A stretch of DNA of 42,549 bases, taken from Lachnospiraceae bacterium. Its GTDB lineage: Bacteria; Bacillota; Clostridia; Lachnospirales; Lachnospiraceae. Below are positions 16,884-24,314 of this stretch, piece by piece. Numbering within the stretch: the first letter of the stretch is position 1; each line of letters opens with the position of its first letter. Below the pieces are notes generated by a model, which saw only the letters and a list, made by a program, of their open reading frames with translations, searched no databases and was not told the origin of the DNA. The translations under genes were made by a program, and so were the position numbers. The DNA is taken from the NCBI GenBank assembly GCA_024403375.1, contig JAKSRZ010000007.1:1-42549 (forward strand), read 5' to 3'.

Positions 16884-17381
16884 CTATACCAGCCCATAAA
16901 CAGCCGCCAGCAAACGCTTTCCCGTTTCTGTTTTGAACACGCTCTCATAAACATTTCTTATCTTTTCTTTTGAATAGCTACTCTCGTCGGCATTTACCAA
17001 ATAATCAGCTTCTATAAGTATCTGATAATCCATACCGTCTATCTCATCAATCGTATGATGATGCCCCACCAGATACACGACTCTTTCTATCTGATCATCA
17101 CTAAGCCCCGTATCCTTTAACAAGTCCTTTGCAAGCGGCATCCCCTCCACTTCCTGCTTTTTCCCATCAGCAACACCAAATTGCTGTCTGAGCATAGGGC
17201 AGGCAATATCATGAACTATAGCCGCTACTTCTAAAACCATCTGAGTATCCGCTGCCAAGCCTTCCAACTCTCCTATAGTTCTTGCATAATTATGTACCTT
17301 CATGAAATGATTGATATCATGATTGCTGCCATCTGAATATTCGATCATTTTTTTCATTATTTCCGAAACTACTCGCATCAT
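16884..17381 (-). CDS. HD-domain hydrolase
   Basis: 165 residues, a compact HD protein. The metal motif is visible as His near VHNYA, then IVHDIACP (HD), HH (VGHHHTID) and a later Asp (IEADYLVNAD). Such proteins are metal-dependent phosphohydrolases, often acting on nucleotides or related phosphates; substrate unknown. The first of two adjacent ATGs was chosen; TAGGAGGC lies just upstream. It has no membrane helix. It is a single-gene unit ended by the terminator at 16683-16712. Confidence 0.88.
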   Translation of the reverse strand: MMRVVSEIMKKMIEYSDGSNHDINHFMKVHNYARTIGELEGLAADTQMVLEVAAIVHDIACPMLRQQFGVADGKKQEVEGMPLAKDLLKDTGLSDDQIERVVYLVGHHHTIDEIDGMDYQILIEADYLVNADESSYSKEKIRNVYESVFKTETGKRLLAAVYGLV

Positions 17382-17452
17382 TAAGCCTCCTAAAGGAATC
17401 TATTTTCACTTAATTATAAAACCTTTCAAAGTGTTTAGTCCACAATAAAGAA

Positions 17453-17478
17453 CAAAAAATCCGGGTGGGAGCCCGGAT
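17453..17478 (-). terminator. Second of two tandem terminators downstream of 17567-17878
   Basis: ATCCGGG (17459-17465) pairs with CCCGGAT (17472-17478), 6-nt loop, followed on the minus strand by TTTTTTG. Confidence 0.8.
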
Positions 17479-17511
17479 AATTCGTCCTGTTTTCACAGGA
17501 AAGGATGTGAG

Positions 17512-17542
17512 ATAAAAATTTGAAGAAGGGGGTCTTCAAATT
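17512..17542 (-). terminator. First of two tandem terminators downstream of 17567-17878
   Basis: Perfect 10-bp stem AATTTGAAGA (17517-17526) with TCTTCAAATT (17533-17542), loop of six. On the minus strand the stem runs into TTTTTAT. Confidence 0.85.
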
Positions 17543-17566
17543 AGGGAAAGCGTTTTTTGTCAGTAA

Positions 17567-17878
17567 TCAGCCGAAAAGGCGATGTTTTGTTAAAAGGAAA
17601 AGGAGGCCTGCCGGAATTGCTGCTATGGCAATTGCAAACTCGCCGCCTGTAATTGCAAGACCAACAGCAGACACTGCAAGGAGTACTCCGCCTGCCAGTT
17701 TCTGTTTAAGGAAGTATTCGGTCTTTTCCTGTCTTGCTTTTGCTTCTGCTTCAGCCTTGTATTCTGTAATGTACTGTCTGGACTTTCTGGCCTTTGTCAT
17801 TGCCTCAAGTGCTGCGTTGTAGCCTGCTTCATATGCTGAATCGTATGCGTTATAATTTCTTACTGCCTGTGCCTGCAT
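17567..17878 (-). CDS. Small Ala-rich protein with a C-terminal membrane hairpin
   Basis: 103 residues, preceded by GGAGGCGATACC. The first 60 residues are helical, Ala/Tyr/Lys-rich and probably coiled coil (DSAYEAGYNAALEAM, then a charged KAEAEAKARQEK stretch). Residues about 62-97 are hydrophobic and could form one long or two short membrane helices, ending KHRLFG. No family recognised. It lies 75 nt downstream of the self-cleaving repressor and may be transcribed from it or from its own TATAAT (17920-17925). Two tandem terminators follow. The pairing with the repressor invites a stress-response or phage-remnant role, but this is inference. Confidence 0.7.
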   Translation of the reverse strand: MQAQAVRNYNAYDSAYEAGYNAALEAMTKARKSRQYITEYKAEAEAKARQEKTEYFLKQKLAGGVLLAVSAVGLAITGGEFAIAIAAIPAGLLFLLTKHRLFG

Positions 17879-17953
17879 GGTATCGCCTCCGTATATCTGT
17901 CTCGTTTGTTTATGTCTTTATTATATTATCTGCCTTGGGATTTTTCGCCCCAT

Positions 17954-18712
17954 CTAGTTTAATACTTTACCTATTGTGATGAATGTATCATCCTCTGAAA
18001 CATTTATTGGTTTATATTCAGGATTAAGTGATATGAGTTCTACTCCGTTTTCCTTTATGTAAAGCTTCTTGATATAAGCCTCGCCGTTTAATATGAAGAT
18101 GCCTATTTCACCATCTGAAAGTCTTTCGCACTTTCGAACCCATGCAATCTGTCCGTCCAGGTATCTTGGTTCCATACTGTTACCTGCTATGCGGATACCA
18201 AAGTTTGCCGATCCGGGTGTATCCAGTCCTGCTTCGACTTCACTGTAGTTTTCTCCGTCCAGGAACTGACCTGTACCTGCCGAAGCGGGAAGATCGAAAA
18301 GCTTTATACGTCTTACGGGCTTTTCCGTTACTTCCGCCACGTTCTTCTTTGCTGCAATCTTCTGTCTTGTGTTTATCGGAACAATTTCAGATACAGCTTT
18401 TTCTGTTCTGTATTCATCTGACAGTTTAAGCAAGGAAATATATTCTAAAGCTTTTCTTACTCCCTCACTGTTTAATCCACCCAGAACAGCACCTTCAGTC
18501 GAAATGAATTCAGAGTAAATATCTTTTATTCCAAGCACTTCACAGATTGCAAAAATCTGTAAGGCATTTGGTACACTCACGTTCTTTTCCCAGGAACTTA
18601 CTGAAGCTGCGGAAGGGGTTAATCCGTACGCCATTAGCTTCTGTGCCAGCTCTGCCTGAGACATTTTCTGAGCTTTTCTGTATTTTGCTATTGTTTCGCC
18701 AATGTTTTTCAT
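17954..18712 (-). CDS. LexA/CI-like self-cleaving HTH repressor (XRE + S24 peptidase)
   Basis: 252 residues. Residues about 1-65 are an XRE-type helix-turn-helix (MSQAELAQKL, SAASVSSWEKN). Residues about 135-252 are an S24 peptidase: Ala145-Gly146 in LPASAGTGQF is the likely cleavage site, Ser179 (AGNSMEP) the nucleophile and Lys215 (EAYIKK) the general base. Such proteins repress their targets until RecA-ssDNA provokes self-cleavage. The ATG at 18712 was chosen because its A is exactly where transcription should start from a consensus promoter, making a leaderless mRNA, as for lambda cI from PRM. Operator-like repeats overlap the promoter. It is not LexA itself, because the N-terminal domain is XRE-type. 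It may be a prophage relic or a stress switch. Confidence 0.9.
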   Translation of the reverse strand: MKNIGETIAKYRKAQKMSQAELAQKLMAYGLTPSAASVSSWEKNVSVPNALQIFAICEVLGIKDIYSEFISTEGAVLGGLNSEGVRKALEYISLLKLSDEYRTEKAVSEIVPINTRQKIAAKKNVAEVTEKPVRRIKLFDLPASAGTGQFLDGENYSEVEAGLDTPGSANFGIRIAGNSMEPRYLDGQIAWVRKCERLSDGEIGIFILNGEAYIKKLYIKENGVELISLNPEYKPINVSEDDTFITIGKVLN

Positions 18713-18718
18713 GAGCCT

Positions 18719-18747
18719 ATAATACAACCATAAATTGTATTTGTCAA
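18719..18747 (-). promoter_or_regulatory. Consensus sigma-A promoter of the repressor, giving a leaderless mRNA
   Basis: TTGACA (18747-18742), 17-bp spacer, TATTAT (18724-18719). Only 6 nt separate the -10 from the ATG at 18712, so +1 falls on the A of the start codon. Confidence 0.8.
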
Positions 18748-18777
18748 CACAAAATCAATTTAAAATTGAATTTTGTC
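18732..18777. promoter_or_regulatory. Three operator-like half-sites at the repressor promoter
   Basis: AAATTGTATTTGTC (18732-18745, over the -35), the inverted ACAAAATCAATTT (18749-18761) and AAATTGAATTTTGTC (18763-18777) share a AAATTG-N-ATTTTGT core. The second and third form a near-perfect dyad with a one-base offset. This is the layout expected for autorepression. Confidence 0.55.
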
Positions 18778-18780
18778 TTT

Positions 18781-18880
18781 ATCACGCCTGTGCGGTATCT
18801 CGACCTCGGCTTTTGCACCAGCGACCTCGCCACGAGGTCGCCGGCTGTTTTTGCGGTATCTTTACCTCGCGACAGGCCAT
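18781..18880. repeat. GC-rich block with direct repeats and a perfect hairpin
   Basis: TGCGGTATCT-N2-ACCTCG occurs at 18791-18808 and 18852-18869. Between the copies lies a perfect 9-bp hairpin GCGACCTCG/CGAGGTCGC (18821-18841, loop CCA). The block is clearly richer in G+C than its surroundings and contains no plausible gene. Confidence 0.6.
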
Positions 18881-18924
18881 AAAGACCGCGGCCATTCTTG
18901 GGCGTGTTTCGTCATTTTTCCCAA

Positions 18925-18963
18925 CAAAAATCGGGCGAGCGAAAAATAGATTTTCACTCGCCC
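18925..18963 (-). terminator. Terminator-like hairpin after nrdG
   Basis: GGGCGAG (18933-18939) pairs with CTCGCCC (18957-18963), and GAAAA/TTTTC pair inside. On the minus strand the stem is followed by GATTTTTG. It lies 19 nt after the nrdG stop. Confidence 0.75.
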
Positions 18964-18981
18964 TTGTATTTATTTTGGTAA

Positions 18982-19503
18982 TCAGCTTCCAAACAGTGTC
19001 ATTATATTTCCTGTTTTTCTGTATTCATTCATATCAATCAGTCTCTGGTTCCTGCTGCCTCTGAATTTTATTCGAAGGTCTTTCTCCGCCTGAATGAAGG
19101 GGCCATCCACAAGGACGTCAATACAGTTCAGCATTCGTTCAGTATACTCTGTATATTTTTTCCCATTGGCTGTCAGGTCTTCCAGCAGATAGCCTGTATA
19201 TGCCCATATATCCTTTTGTGGATATGTGTCTTTTACCGTTTCTATGAATGTGACAAGTCCCTCCTGATTTTCTTCTTCGAAAGGGTCTCCCCCAAGCAGC
19301 GTAAGTCCTTGTATATAATCCGGTGAGAGGCTTTCAATAATTTCTTTTTCTGTTTCTTTTGTAAACTCTTTACCATTATTGAAATTCCAGGTTTCCGGTT
19401 GGAAGCAGCCTTCGCAATGGTTCCTGCATCCGCTGACAAACAGGGTCGTTCTGACTCCTGTGCCGTTGGCAATATCACATTTTTTTATAGCTGAAAAATT
19501 CAT
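18982..19503 (-). CDS. nrdG: Anaerobic ribonucleotide reductase activating protein (radical SAM)
   Basis: 173 residues. It uses a [4Fe-4S] cluster and S-adenosylmethionine to put the glycyl radical on NrdD. The radical SAM motif is C26-N-x-x-C30-x-x-C33 (SGCRNHCEGC), with GGDPF further on, as in NrdG. It starts 3 nt after the nrdD stop, so the two are translationally coupled. It is the only NrdG seen in the window and might also activate the second NrdD at 29638. Confidence 0.96.
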   Translation of the reverse strand: MNFSAIKKCDIANGTGVRTTLFVSGCRNHCEGCFQPETWNFNNGKEFTKETEKEIIESLSPDYIQGLTLLGGDPFEEENQEGLVTFIETVKDTYPQKDIWAYTGYLLEDLTANGKKYTEYTERMLNCIDVLVDGPFIQAEKDLRIKFRGSRNQRLIDMNEYRKTGNIMTLFGS

Positions 19504-19506
19504 AAA

Positions 19507-21681
19507 TTATAAGTGCAATACTCTTTCTTTTATCTCCTGGGTACGTCCCTGGTTCCAGAACTGAGATCCGATATATCCGCAAGTACGTCTTGCAACGTTA
19601 AGCTTGGACTGGTCTCTGTTTCCGCAGTTCGGGCATTCCCATACAAGTTTTCCGTCATCCTCGACGATTTTGATTTCTCCGTCGTAGCCGCAGCACTGGC
19701 AGTAGTCCGACTTTGTGTTCAGCTCTGCATACATGATGTTGTCATAGATATATTTCATGATGGAAAGCACGGCAGGGATATTGTCCTGCATATTGGGTAC
19801 TTCCACATAGCTGATGGCACCGCCGGGAGAAAGGTTCTGGAACTTGGACTCCAGTGATAATTTTTCAAATGCGTCGATTTCTTCTGTAACGTGGATATGG
19901 TAGCTGTTAGTAATGTAATTTCTGTCAGATACGCCTTTTACAACGCCAAAACGCTTCTGGAGGCACTTTGCAAACTTGTATGTTGTGCTCTCAAGGGGTG
20001 TTCCGTAAAGTGAATAGTCAATATTCTCTTCTGCTTTCCATTTTGCGGTATATTCGTTGAGCTTCTGCATGATCTTCAGGCCCAGCTGCTCGCCTTCGGG
20101 CTCTGTAAGCTTGCGTCCGTTAAGTGCGTATACGCATTCCCAAAGTCCTGCATAGCCAAGTGAAAGTGTTGAATAGCCACCGTAAAGGTATTTGTCAATT
20201 GTTTCGCCCTTATTGATACGGGTAAGTGCACCATACTGCCAGAGAATAGGAGCTGCATCCGAAAGTGTGCCTTTAAGTCTTTCGTGACGGCAGCGAAGTG
20301 CTCTGTGACATATTTCCATACGTTCATCAAATATACGCCAGAATCTGTCCATATCTTTTTCTGCAGAAAGGCCGATGTCGGGAAGGTTTACAGTAACTAC
20401 GCCCTGATTGAATCTTCCGTAATACTTTGGCTTTCCGTTTTCATCCACGTAAGGTGTAAGGAAGCTTCTGCATCCCATGCAAGTGTAGCAGTGGCCGTCT
20501 CCGTTCTTGTCTACCTTGAGTTCCAGCATCTTCTTTTCGGAAATATAATCGGGAACCATACGTTTTGCTGTACATTTTGCTGCCAGCTCAGTAAGGTACC
20601 AGTATTTGCTGTCCTCGGTAATGTTGTCCTCTTCAAGCACATAAATAAGCTTAGGGAATGCAGGTGTAATCCATACGCCCTTTTCATTCTTAACACCGAT
20701 AATTCTCTGTTTAAGCATTTCCTCAATGATTATTGCCAGATCAGACTTGGTCTGTGCGTCCTGGACCTCATTAAGATACATAAACACAGTAATGAAGGGG
20801 GCCTGTCCGTTAGTTGTAAGCAGTGTTACTACCTGGTACTGGATTGTCTGTACGCCACGGTTGATTTCGTCTCTCAGTCTGCCTTCAGCCACCTGCTTGA
20901 TCTGATCTTCGGTAACTGTGATTCCGGCATCAGCAAATTCCTTTGTTACCTGACGGATAATCTTTTCACGGCTGATCTGTACAAAGGGTGCCAGATGAGC
21001 AAGAGAAATACTCTGGCCACCGTACTGATTTGATGCAACCTGTGCGATAATCTGTGTGGCAATATTGCATGCTGTTGAAAAGCTGTGGGGCTTCTCAATT
21101 AATGTTCCGGAAATAACTGTTCCGTTCTGAAGCATATCTTCCAGATTTACAAGATCGCAGTTGTGCATGTGTTGTGCATAGTAGTCTGCATCGTGGAAAT
21201 GGATGATACCGCTGTTGTGTGCCTCAACGATGTCCGCAGGTAACAGAATTCTGTTTGTAAGGTCACGGCTGACTTCTCCTGCCATATAGTCACGCTGTAC
21301 ACTGTTTACTGTAGGATTCTTATTTGAGTTTTCCTGTTTAACCTCTTCGTTGTTGCACTCAATAAGGCTGAGAATTTTTTCATCAGTAGTATTGGACTGA
21401 CGAACAAGAGTTCTCGTATATCTATATGTAATATATTTCTTAGCAACCTCAAAAGCACCGTGAGCCATAATCTGTTTTTCAACAAGGTCCTGGATCTCCT
21501 CAACTCCGGGTGCATGGCTCATGTTGATGCAAGCAATTTCAACAGCCTCTGAAATACGCTTGATCTGTGCTGCTGTCGTTTGTTTTCGCTCTTCAACGGC
21601 TTCGTTGGCCTTTGTTACAGCCACCACGATTTTGTTGATGTCAAAAACTACCTCCGTCCCATTACGTTTAATAACTTTCAT
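19507..21681 (-). CDS. nrdD: Class III anaerobic ribonucleoside-triphosphate reductase (NrdD1-type)
   Basis: 724 residues. It reduces NTPs to dNTPs under anaerobic conditions using a glycyl radical, normally with formate as reductant. An ATP-cone (about 1-95) senses dATP/ATP. The thiyl Cys lies in CMGCRSFLTPY. A four-Cys zinc site near the C-terminus (CQCC ... CPNC, about 661-686) and the radical Gly702 in RTCGYIG are intact. GGAGGA precedes the ATG. A pair of predicted NrdR boxes covers the promoter. nrdG follows directly. Confidence 0.97.
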   Translation of the reverse strand: MKVIKRNGTEVVFDINKIVVAVTKANEAVEERKQTTAAQIKRISEAVEIACINMSHAPGVEEIQDLVEKQIMAHGAFEVAKKYITYRYTRTLVRQSNTTDEKILSLIECNNEEVKQENSNKNPTVNSVQRDYMAGEVSRDLTNRILLPADIVEAHNSGIIHFHDADYYAQHMHNCDLVNLEDMLQNGTVISGTLIEKPHSFSTACNIATQIIAQVASNQYGGQSISLAHLAPFVQISREKIIRQVTKEFADAGITVTEDQIKQVAEGRLRDEINRGVQTIQYQVVTLLTTNGQAPFITVFMYLNEVQDAQTKSDLAIIIEEMLKQRIIGVKNEKGVWITPAFPKLIYVLEEDNITEDSKYWYLTELAAKCTAKRMVPDYISEKKMLELKVDKNGDGHCYTCMGCRSFLTPYVDENGKPKYYGRFNQGVVTVNLPDIGLSAEKDMDRFWRIFDERMEICHRALRCRHERLKGTLSDAAPILWQYGALTRINKGETIDKYLYGGYSTLSLGYAGLWECVYALNGRKLTEPEGEQLGLKIMQKLNEYTAKWKAEENIDYSLYGTPLESTTYKFAKCLQKRFGVVKGVSDRNYITNSYHIHVTEEIDAFEKLSLESKFQNLSPGGAISYVEVPNMQDNIPAVLSIMKYIYDNIMYAELNTKSDYCQCCGYDGEIKIVEDDGKLVWECPNCGNRDQSKLNVARRTCGYIGSQFWNQGRTQEIKERVLHL

Positions 21682-21756
21682 TAAAAGTCTCCTCCTAAAA
21701 CTTTATATGTTGGACTTACCCTTGTCCGTTGTTATCTATTTAATTTATCGGCGTTT

Positions 21757-21785
21757 ATTATAGCAGATTAACCACAAAATGTAGT
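21757..21785 (-). promoter_or_regulatory. Predicted promoter of nrdDG
   Basis: Extended consensus -10 TGCTATAAT (TATAAT at 21762-21757), 17-bp spacer and a weak -35 ACTACA (21785-21780). The first NrdR box overlaps the -35. Confidence 0.7.
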
Positions 21786-21818
21786 GTTTTTTTCAAAATT
21801 TTTTCCAATATTTTGTAT
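21772..21818. promoter_or_regulatory. Predicted NrdR box pair
   Basis: CCACAAAATGTAGTGT (21772-21787) matches the published NrdR consensus acaCwAtATaTwGtgt at 13 of 16 positions, including every strongly conserved one. A weaker copy, TTCCAATATTTTGTAT (21803-21818), starts 31 bp away, three helical turns, the spacing typical of NrdR pairs. NrdR would repress nrdDG when dATP is plentiful. Confidence 0.7.
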
Positions 21819-22061
21819 TTATTTTCGTTCTACAATTGTCGGCAGGCATCATACATTTAGAGAATATTCTACAGCCTGAATCACTCCCTTTGTAGGCTGA
21901 TTTTGTTCGTTTTTCTATTGCAATCATAGAATTTTTCTGTTCAAAAAATCTTTCTCAGCCCCACGCAAGCGTCCGCATGCAACTACTCCTGTAGACAAGC
22001 CTGAAACGCCCATTTTACGCGGTTTTGTTCATAAAATCACCTTTTTCACGGTATTTCGGCA

Positions 22062-22110
22062 GAAAAAAACGCTCCGATGGTCCAAAGAATAATTTGGTTC
22101 CATCGGAGCG
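22062..22110 (-). terminator. Strong terminator ending the thyA-to-HD-GYP run
   Basis: Perfect 11-bp stem CGCTCCGATGG (22070-22080) with CCATCGGAGCG (22100-22110), extended by CCAAA/TTTGG. On the minus strand it is followed by TTTTTTTCTG. Confidence 0.93.
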
Positions 22111-22127
22111 ACATATTTGGAAAAATA

Positions 22128-22766
22128 CTACATATAGTGGTGCTTTTTATTAATGTCATCCGCGAATGATAATATATTTTCAAATTCACTTGTATGTGTA
22201 AGGTCCATGAAAGCGACAAATATTTTAATATCGTACATCATGTTATCTGCAATCATGGAATTTAATGCGGTCTGTGCTTCAAATGCTCTTCTGTAGGGAC
22301 GATCGGAAATCAAGGTTGCAAACGCATCGCAAACTTTTATCAGTCTTGATGCATACGGAATCTCTTCCCCTGATATTGCCGAAGGATAACCACTGCCGTC
22401 AAAACTTTCATGGTGGTGAAGCACCGCTGAAACCAGTTCCTCCGGGTAACCACACTCCATAAGCATTTCAGCTCCAAGCTTGGGATGAGTTCTCATGTAT
22501 CGCATTTCCACAATTCTCAGGCCTCCCTTTACACGACCGTAAATGTTCTGCGAAATTTTAAGCTTTCCTACATCATGCAGAACTGAAGCATTATGAATCA
22601 GTTCTCTCGTACTGTCATCCAGATTAAGGCGCAAAGCCAACATATCCGCAAGTCGTGATACAAGTTCACCGTGGTCAATATGGTCAACCACATCTCCGGC
22701 CGCCATACCTTCTATATGCAATGACTCGATTATTTTATTGATTTCCGTTGATGATTCGTAATACAT
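22128..22766 (-). CDS. HD-GYP-type phosphodiesterase domain protein
   Basis: 212 residues, a stand-alone HD-GYP-like domain. The metal ligands and signature are visible: LHDVGKL (HD), HPKLGAEML, and HHHESFDGSGYP, which is the HHE-x2-DGxGYP block, then KVCDAFATLISDRPYR. HD-GYP proteins hydrolyse cyclic-di-GMP or related cyclic dinucleotides. It lacks a receiver domain or membrane sensor, and the region beyond about 165 is unassigned. Its ATG follows the hemZ stop directly (TAAATG). It is the last gene of the run that also encodes RelA, linking two nucleotide second messengers. Confidence 0.87.
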   Translation of the reverse strand: MYYESSTEINKIIESLHIEGMAAGDVVDHIDHGELVSRLADMLALRLNLDDSTRELIHNASVLHDVGKLKISQNIYGRVKGGLRIVEMRYMRTHPKLGAEMLMECGYPEELVSAVLHHHESFDGSGYPSAISGEEIPYASRLIKVCDAFATLISDRPYRRAFEAQTALNSMIADNMMYDIKIFVAFMDLTHTSEFENILSFADDINKKHHYM

Positions 22767-24314
22767 TTACTCACCCAGAAAAAGCTTATGCTTTCTTTCT
22801 ATCATTTCATCTATGCGTTCTATATAGTCCTTAACGCTTTTTACATTCTCGCAACGCTCGATTTTTCTTACAACGTATTCTCCGTCCTGTGCCTCATTCA
22901 GAAAGCCTGCACCGTATTCCTCATCGGTACGTACCAGCTTCGAAGAAGCACCCGGGCCGCAGGCCGCAATTGTGTGACACTCCTCCATAATCAATACATT
23001 ATAGAGTCCTTCCTTTCCAGGCCGTGCGTATCCTATATTTTCAAGGTTGTCGGACATATTCTTCTGACGATAAAGATAATATGGTTCGTATCCGTTTTCT
23101 TCCATGAATTTCTCGGCATAGTCCGTCATCAGTGCTGCATCTTTCGACATGGAAGCTCCATACTCATCCATCTTTTCATTAAGTCGTGCTGCTCGCTTTA
23201 CAGCCAAGGTATGAACTGTAATGGAATCAGGGTTCAGTTTCTGCAGTTCCGAAAGAGTATACTTAAAATCATCGATAGTCTCTCCGTTCAATCCTGCAAT
23301 CAGGTCCATGTTGATATTATCAAACCCTGTTTCTCTTGCAAGCTTGAAAGCTTCAACGGTTTCTTCCACGGTGTGGCGTCTTCCGATGAGATCAAGTGTC
23401 TCCTGTTTCATGGTCTGGGGATTAACCGAAATTCGATTCACTCCCAGTCTTTTAAGCGTTTCGAGTTTTTCTCTTGTTATGCTGTCCGGGCGACCTGCTT
23501 CTACAGTCCATTCCTTAAGATGATCCAGATTAAAACAGGATTTAATCTTTTTGATGATAGTCTCCAGTTGCTCCGCACTTAATGTGGTGGGTGTTCCTCC
23601 GCCGAAGTAGATACTTACAAGTTTCTTATTTTCAAACAGCTTTGCAGTCTCCTCAATTTCTTTAAGAAGTGCGGAAACATAGGCTTCTACGCTTGTCGCA
23701 TACTGTTTTAAGGGGTAGGACGAGAAGGAACAATAAAGACAAATGCTGGGGCAGAATGGCACCCCTACATACAGACTGTAAGTATCCTCAAAGGACATTC
23801 CGGCCAACAGCCTTCTCTCATTCTCTGTAACCTTAACTGCAAGATTTGCCTTTCTTTCGGATGCAAGATACTCATTGCCGAAGTAGGTTACTATCTGATT
23901 ATGATCGTATCCTAATCTCTCCATTTCCAGAGCCTGCTTAGTAGGTCTCACCCCTGTCAAGGTTCCCCAGGGGAGAGTTTTCCCTGTAAGTTCCGAAAGC
24001 ACCTTGTACACTAATCTGTGCAAGTGGTTACGGTACATTCTTCTGTCGGGTACTCCTTCGTTTTTGTAACACCCTTCAGGAGTTTCCGAAAAATTATCAA
24101 ACTTACCTATTCCCCTGAAATTTTCTCCGGCGTTAACCTTTATTCTGTCAGGTTTAAGATCTAACTTCAAAAAGACACCCTCCGGAACCTGTATCCCTGC
24201 CGTGGTGCCTTCTGCATCGTATTCAATTTTATAATCCCATTCCGGAAAAAAAGCCCGGATAAGCGGCCCAATATCCTGACCGTAATCCAGGCCTCGCATT
24301 ATAACTTTTATCAT
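22767..24314 (-). CDS. hemZ: Oxygen-independent coproporphyrinogen III oxidase-like protein HemZ
   Basis: 515 residues. The radical SAM core has C188-x3-C192-x2-C195 (FCPSICLYC) and YFGGGTPTT. The roughly 170-residue N-terminal extension containing WGTLTGVRPTK distinguishes HemZ from shorter HemN/HemW. The annotated reaction is oxidative decarboxylation of coproporphyrinogen III in haem synthesis, but the real substrate in anaerobes without a haem pathway is unclear. The start overlaps the relA stop by 4 nt (ATGA) and the end abuts the HD-GYP gene. Confidence 0.92.
   Translation of the reverse strand: MIKVIMRGLDYGQDIGPLIRAFFPEWDYKIEYDAEGTTAGIQVPEGVFLKLDLKPDRIKVNAGENFRGIGKFDNFSETPEGCYKNEGVPDRRMYRNHLHRLVYKVLSELTGKTLPWGTLTGVRPTKQALEMERLGYDHNQIVTYFGNEYLASERKANLAVKVTENERRLLAGMSFEDTYSLYVGVPFCPSICLYCSFSSYPLKQYATSVEAYVSALLKEIEETAKLFENKKLVSIYFGGGTPTTLSAEQLETIIKKIKSCFNLDHLKEWTVEAGRPDSITREKLETLKRLGVNRISVNPQTMKQETLDLIGRRHTVEETVEAFKLARETGFDNINMDLIAGLNGETIDDFKYTLSELQKLNPDSITVHTLAVKRAARLNEKMDEYGASMSKDAALMTDYAEKFMEENGYEPYYLYRQKNMSDNLENIGYARPGKEGLYNVLIMEECHTIAACGPGASSKLVRTDEEYGAGFLNEAQDGEYVVRKIERCENVKSVKDYIERIDEMIERKHKLFLGE

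Larger units (their letters stand above)
21682..22127. other. 446-nt intergenic region between the HD-GYP gene and nrdD
   Basis: The right end holds the HD-GYP terminator (22062-22110), the left end the nrdDG leader, promoter and NrdR boxes. Between them (about 21830-22060) there is no credible gene. A CAGCCT/AGGCTG hairpin (21872-21899) followed by TTTTG on the plus strand, and small CTAC/GTAG and ACGC/GCGT stems near 21970-21995, are the only structures seen. Confidence 0.55.

Noticed and set aside
17567..18963. Prophage or integrative element around the LexA/CI-like repressor
   Set aside because: No integrase, excisionase, structural or replication genes and no att repeats were found. Only the repressor, one small protein and a GC-rich block remain, so it is recorded as a possible relic, not an element.
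21939..21962. A minus-strand GGGGCTGAGAAAG ... TTTGAAC string resembling a TPP riboswitch (THI box)
   Set aside because: The CUGAGA and UUGAAC pieces are present but the following CCUGAUCUGG-type helix and the partner stem are missing. It also lies upstream of the nrdDG promoter, not in a leader.
22788..23582. A 264-codon plus-strand frame antisense to hemZ, and a similar 249-codon one at 20284-21033 antisense to nrdD
   Set aside because: Both lie wholly inside genes with clear catalytic motifs, lack ribosome sites and show shadow composition.
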